This document shows, piece by piece, positions 61,068-64,000 of a stretch of DNA of 64,000 nucleotides. Under the pieces are notes generated by a model that worked only from the letters and a program-made list of their open reading frames with translations, had not been told where the DNA came from and ran no database searches. Position 1 is the stretch's first letter; every line of letters starts with the position of its first letter. The translations under genes and the position numbers were made by a program. The DNA is from Hafnia psychrotolerans (GTDB taxonomy: Bacteria > Pseudomonadota > Gammaproteobacteria > Enterobacterales > Enterobacteriaceae), in the NCBI RefSeq assembly GCF_014639435.1, contig NZ_BMFZ01000002.1, forward strand, positions 372,001 through 436,000, read 5' to 3'.

Positions 61068-61832
61068 ATGCTGTTTATGCTCAAAAAATTTGTCGGTGGG
61101 CTGTTACTTCCCTTGCCTTTTTTATTATTGTTAATGGCATTCGCACTGGTTTTACTGTGGTTCACCCGCTGGCAGAAAATGGGCAAAGTTTGTTTTTCAT
61201 TGAGTTGGTTAATTCTGACCTTACTGAGCCTGCAACCCGTTGCCGATAGCCTGCTCCGTCCGATTGAAAATACCTATCCGACTTACCAGCCGAACATGGC
61301 ACAGCCAGTGAAATACATTGTGGTGTTGGGGGGTGGTTATACCTATAACCCAGAATGGGCGCCCAGCTCGAATCTGATCAATAACAGTTTGCCGCGCGTG
61401 ACGGAAGGGATCCGAATTTATCGGCTGAATCCAGGCGCAAAAATGATTTTTACCGGCGGTAAAGCCTTAACCAATCCGATGAGTACAGCAGAAGTCGCGG
61501 CTAAAGTGGCTGTAAGCCTGGGTGTACCGGAGAATGATATCCTTACCCTGGATACGCCACGTGATACGCAACAGGAAGCCGAACAGGTGAAAGCGCTGAT
61601 CGGGCAACAATCTATGGTGCTAGTGACGTCTGCCAACCATTTACCCCGCGCGATGATTTTCTTCCATCAGCAAGGGCTGACGCCGATCCCAGCTCCCGCG
61701 AATCAGTTGGCAATAGATTCCCCCCTGAATCCGTGGGAAAGAATATTGCCAAGCCCTCAGTTCTTAGCGCACAGCGAGCGCGTTTGGTATGAAACCATAG
61801 GAAGGATCTGGCAGTGGCTCTGCAGCCGGTAA
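61068..61832 (+). CDS. elyC: Envelope biogenesis factor ElyC (DUF218)
   Basis: 254 residues (E. coli YcbC 259). Two N-terminal membrane helices (about residues 9-28 and 38-58) precede a periplasmic DUF218 domain with YIVVLGGGYTYNP, IFTGGKALTNPMSTAEVAA and VTSANHLPRAMIFFHQQGL. ElyC affects lipid-carrier metabolism and peptidoglycan assembly at low temperature. AAGGAG lies upstream of the ATG. It is convergent with ycbJ, with 8 bp between stops. Confidence 0.92.
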   Translation: MLFMLKKFVGGLLLPLPFLLLLMAFALVLLWFTRWQKMGKVCFSLSWLILTLLSLQPVADSLLRPIENTYPTYQPNMAQPVKYIVVLGGGYTYNPEWAPSSNLINNSLPRVTEGIRIYRLNPGAKMIFTGGKALTNPMSTAEVAAKVAVSLGVPENDILTLDTPRDTQQEAEQVKALIGQQSMVLVTSANHLPRAMIFFHQQGLTPIPAPANQLAIDSPLNPWERILPSPQFLAHSERVWYETIGRIWQWLCSR

Positions 61833-61840
61833 AACTAAAC

Positions 61841-62734
61841 TCAATTAAGCCATGGCAACAACTGCTGGCGTGCAAAATCAAACGCACGCCGGTCAAATTT
61901 ACCGGTATGGATCATATTAGCCATAGATTCCCATACCATATAGAACCCACGGCGGGCGAGGAAGTTTTCCGACACCGGCGCACGCTGAAGGTAGCTAAAC
62001 AACAGCTCTTCGCTCATTCCCGGTTCCCACAAACGGAACAGATCGAATTCACGCGGCGCCCATAATACGGTTCCCGGGTTGATCATCGCCAGTAGCTGGT
62101 CGCTACGCGGATCTTTTAGCAAGCTTCGCATCGACAGATTGCCATGTACCAACACAGCATTGTCATTGAAATCAGCGAATAAATTCGGCAGACAGGCTTT
62201 GGCGCGGAACAGCAAGGTGCGGTCATCCGCCGTTAGGGGCGCAGAATGTAGATTGCTCACGGCAATCCACAGCACTTCAACGCGTTGCTGATACCATGCA
62301 GCCCAGTTGTTCTCCTGAGTACTGTCGACCGTTCCCACGCAGCCGTGGCTGTCAATACGATGCCAGGCCAGTAGGCCTTCAACGATTTGATCTTTTAGTA
62401 CCGCCCAACTTTGCTGCGTGCGCGCAGGAGCTTCCGCAGAGACACCGCGCAGCCGTTCAATAAGGAGGATCTCCTGATAAGGAGACTGATGGGTGGCAAC
62501 CATGCCGAATACCGTCGGGACTTTAACGCCGCCTTCGCGCGCCAGTATTGATAGTTTGTAGGCTTCCTGAGCCGCAATCCCGGCGCAGGTGAAGCTTTTT
62601 GCCAATAATGGCATCGCATGTCCTTGCTCATCATATAAAGCAAAAAGATGCGCATAAGGCTGTTCGCTAACGCACTCGAGACGCGACAGACGCTCGCCCA
62701 AGACAATACTCAATTCGGCTTTCAACTGTTCCAT
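61841..62734 (-). CDS. ycbJ: Kinase-like protein YcbJ
   Basis: 297 residues, collinear with E. coli YcbJ. It has an aminoglycoside phosphotransferase/protein-kinase-like fold: LLIERLRGVSAEAPAR, VEGLLAWHRIDSHGCVG, and LVHGNLSMRSLLKD, which stands at the place of the usual HGD.....N catalytic loop with Asn replacing Asp. Kinase activity is therefore uncertain. The start is ATG 62734 (complement). An in-frame GTG at 62743 is the alternative. Confidence 0.88.
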   Translation of the reverse strand: MEQLKAELSIVLGERLSRLECVSEQPYAHLFALYDEQGHAMPLLAKSFTCAGIAAQEAYKLSILAREGGVKVPTVFGMVATHQSPYQEILLIERLRGVSAEAPARTQQSWAVLKDQIVEGLLAWHRIDSHGCVGTVDSTQENNWAAWYQQRVEVLWIAVSNLHSAPLTADDRTLLFRAKACLPNLFADFNDNAVLVHGNLSMRSLLKDPRSDQLLAMINPGTVLWAPREFDLFRLWEPGMSEELLFSYLQRAPVSENFLARRGFYMVWESMANMIHTGKFDRRAFDFARQQLLPWLN

Positions 62735-62940
62735 AATAGTCACACTGTAGCAAATCGGCTCAGGGCTATGATGAAAGCATCAATCGAGGATTTCCCCGTT
62801 TCAGATCAATTAATACGGCATAAAGTGAAACGACTTAGAACAGAAAGTCGGTACGGTAGATTTTGGAGAGGCAACGACGGAATGCCACGATGGCATTCCG
62901 TATCAGTACAGATTGGGAAAATGAGGGGTCAAACCGAAAT

Positions 62941-63690
62941 TCAGTGACCAAAGAATTCGCGTACCCGCTGCAAATCTTCTGGTGTGTCAACACCGACAGA
63001 AGGGATCTCTTTAGCCACTGCGACGTGAATTTTTTCGCCGTACCAGAGAACACGCAGTTGCTCCAGCAATTCAATGTGCTCTAACTGGCTCGGAGCCCAG
63101 TTGACATAGCGCCTGATGAAACCAGCACGATAAGCATAAATGCCAATGTGGCGTAGGAAGTTATCGCCTATTGTCTCTTTCGATTCAGCAAAGCGTTCGC
63201 GTTCCCATGGAATAGCAGCACGAGAGAAGTAAAGAGCGTAGCCGTTAACATCTCGTACCACTTTCACTGCATTAGGATTGAACGCCTCTTCAGCCGTTTC
63301 AATGGGGACAGCCAGTGTCGCCATGCCCGCGTTACAGGAAGCCAGATTATCAGCAACCTGCCGGATAATCACCGGTGGTACCATCGGCTCGTCACCCTGT
63401 ACGTTGACAATGATGTCGTCATCACTAAAGCCGTAGCGCTCAATCACTTCAGCCAGACGCTCTGTACCAGACTGGTGATCAGCACGCGTCATGCATGCTT
63501 CACCACCTGCAGCTTGCACCTCGTTGAAAACATCGGGATGGTCCGTCGCCACGATCACACGCTCCGCACCTGACTCTTTCGCACGCTCCATCACATGAAC
63601 AACCATGGATTTGCCGTTAATATCCGCCAGAGGTTTACCAGGCAAACGACTGGATGCATATCGCGCAGGAATGATCACAATAAAACTCAT
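62941..63690 (-). CDS. kdsB: CMP-KDO synthetase KdsB
   Basis: 249 residues. 3-deoxy-manno-octulosonate cytidylyltransferase. The nucleotide-binding start is [20 protein letters not shown], with [20 protein letters not shown] and later [10 protein letters not shown]. It activates KDO for lipid A core synthesis. Its ATG overlaps the ycaR stop by 4 bp, so they are translationally coupled. Confidence 0.97.
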   Translation of the reverse strand: MSFIVIIPARYASSRLPGKPLADINGKSMVVHVMERAKESGAERVIVATDHPDVFNEVQAAGGEACMTRADHQSGTERLAEVIERYGFSDDDIIVNVQGDEPMVPPVIIRQVADNLASCNAGMATLAVPIETAEEAFNPNAVKVVRDVNGYALYFSRAAIPWERERFAESKETIGDNFLRHIGIYAYRAGFIRRYVNWAPSQLEHIELLEQLRVLWYGEKIHVAVAKEIPSVGVDTPEDLQRVREFFGH

Positions 63691-63869
63691 GGATGCGTCT
63701 CGTCAGCAGAAAGCGCACGGGCTTCCGTTTCTAATAACACAGGAATACCATCGCGAACGGGATACGCCAGCCCATCCACTTTACACACCAACTCTTGCGA
63801 CTCTTTATTAAAATAGAGCTTACCGGTACAGACAGGACAAGCGACTATTTCGAGTAAACGATGATCCAT
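63687..63869 (-). CDS. ycaR: UPF0434/Trm112-like protein YcaR
   Basis: 60 residues starting [20 protein letters not shown]. The small zinc-ribbon-like fold has one CPVC pair and a [20 protein letters not shown] core. Function is unknown. The gene commonly precedes kdsB. GGGGAGGAAGT before ATG 63869 (complement) decides the start. The 13-codon extension upstream is not conserved. From 63870 to the window end I see no supported gene. Confidence 0.93.
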   Translation of the reverse strand: MDHRLLEIVACPVCTGKLYFNKESQELVCKVDGLAYPVRDGIPVLLETEARALSADETHP

Positions 63870-64000
63870 ACTTCCTCCCCGAGATTGACCACATGGCAAG
63901 CAGACCAATGCAGCAATGCTTTTTAATATAAACCTTTAGGGGCTGAGAATACCATAAGCCGTAACAGGTCGTTAATCGGTATGGTTGGGAGAGTGAAAAG

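Noticed and set aside
63870-64000. End of an lpxK or ycaQ gene at the right edge
   Set aside because: A minus-strand frame ending in APKGLY is open to the edge but does not resemble the C-termini of these proteins that I know.

Overview
The window is chromosomal DNA of an enterobacterium. From about 8 kb to the right end, gene content and order match the E. coli 20-22 minute region (serT-yccA-tusE-yccX-rlmI-hspQ-yccU-yccT-mgsA-helD-yccF-yccS-sxy-sulA-ompA-matP-lonH-fabA-rmf-pqiCBA-uup-rlmL-ycbX-zapC-pyrD-ssuEADCB-pepN-pncB-asnS-ompF-aspC-gloC-ycbK-ldtD-mukBEF-cmoM-elyC-ycbJ-kdsB-ycaR). The proteins are clearly diverged from E. coli. Tandem serT genes and the Serratia/Rahnella-type dispersed palindromic repeats suggest Yersiniaceae (Rahnella, Ewingella, Rouxiella or Serratia relatives). 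This is inference and I cannot fix the genus.

Layout. 1-2315: two genes of an iron(III)/sugar-phosphate type ABC importer on the minus strand, the permease cut by the window edge. About 2480-7961: a visibly GC-richer accessory islet abutting the 3' end of a tRNA-Ser gene. It is a mosaic of broken fragments (short-chain dehydrogenase, two aldo/keto reductase pieces, TetR, LysR, zinc-type alcohol dehydrogenase) around intact genes: a VOC protein, a divergent MarR regulator, an EVE-domain protein, and a flavin monooxygenase that resembles Tet(X). Three direct copies of a 54-115 bp palindromic repeat each follow a gene, and the last copy touches the tRNA. 7962-8323: two identical tRNA-Ser(TGA) genes with separate promoters. 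8.5-64 kb: conserved backbone.

Functional groups in the backbone are translation and RNA modification (tusE, rlmI, rlmL, cmoM, asnS, rmf, tRNA-Ser), chromosome organisation and division (matP, mukBEF, zapC, sulA), envelope (ompA, ompF, pqiABC, ldtD, ycbK, elyC, kdsB, fabA), methylglyoxal and thiol metabolism (mgsA, gloC), sulfonate sulfur supply (ssuEADCB), and NAD, pyrimidine and amino acid metabolism (pncB, pyrD, aspC, pepN).

Two backbone genes look damaged. ompA keeps its promoter, most of its 5' UTR and its complete mature coding region, but lacks the ribosome site, start codon and signal peptide. ssuA has ATA where a well-spaced ribosome site predicts ATG. The items most worth follow-up are the islet with its repeats, the Tet(X)-like enzyme, the MarR/EVE/VOC module and the ompA lesion.
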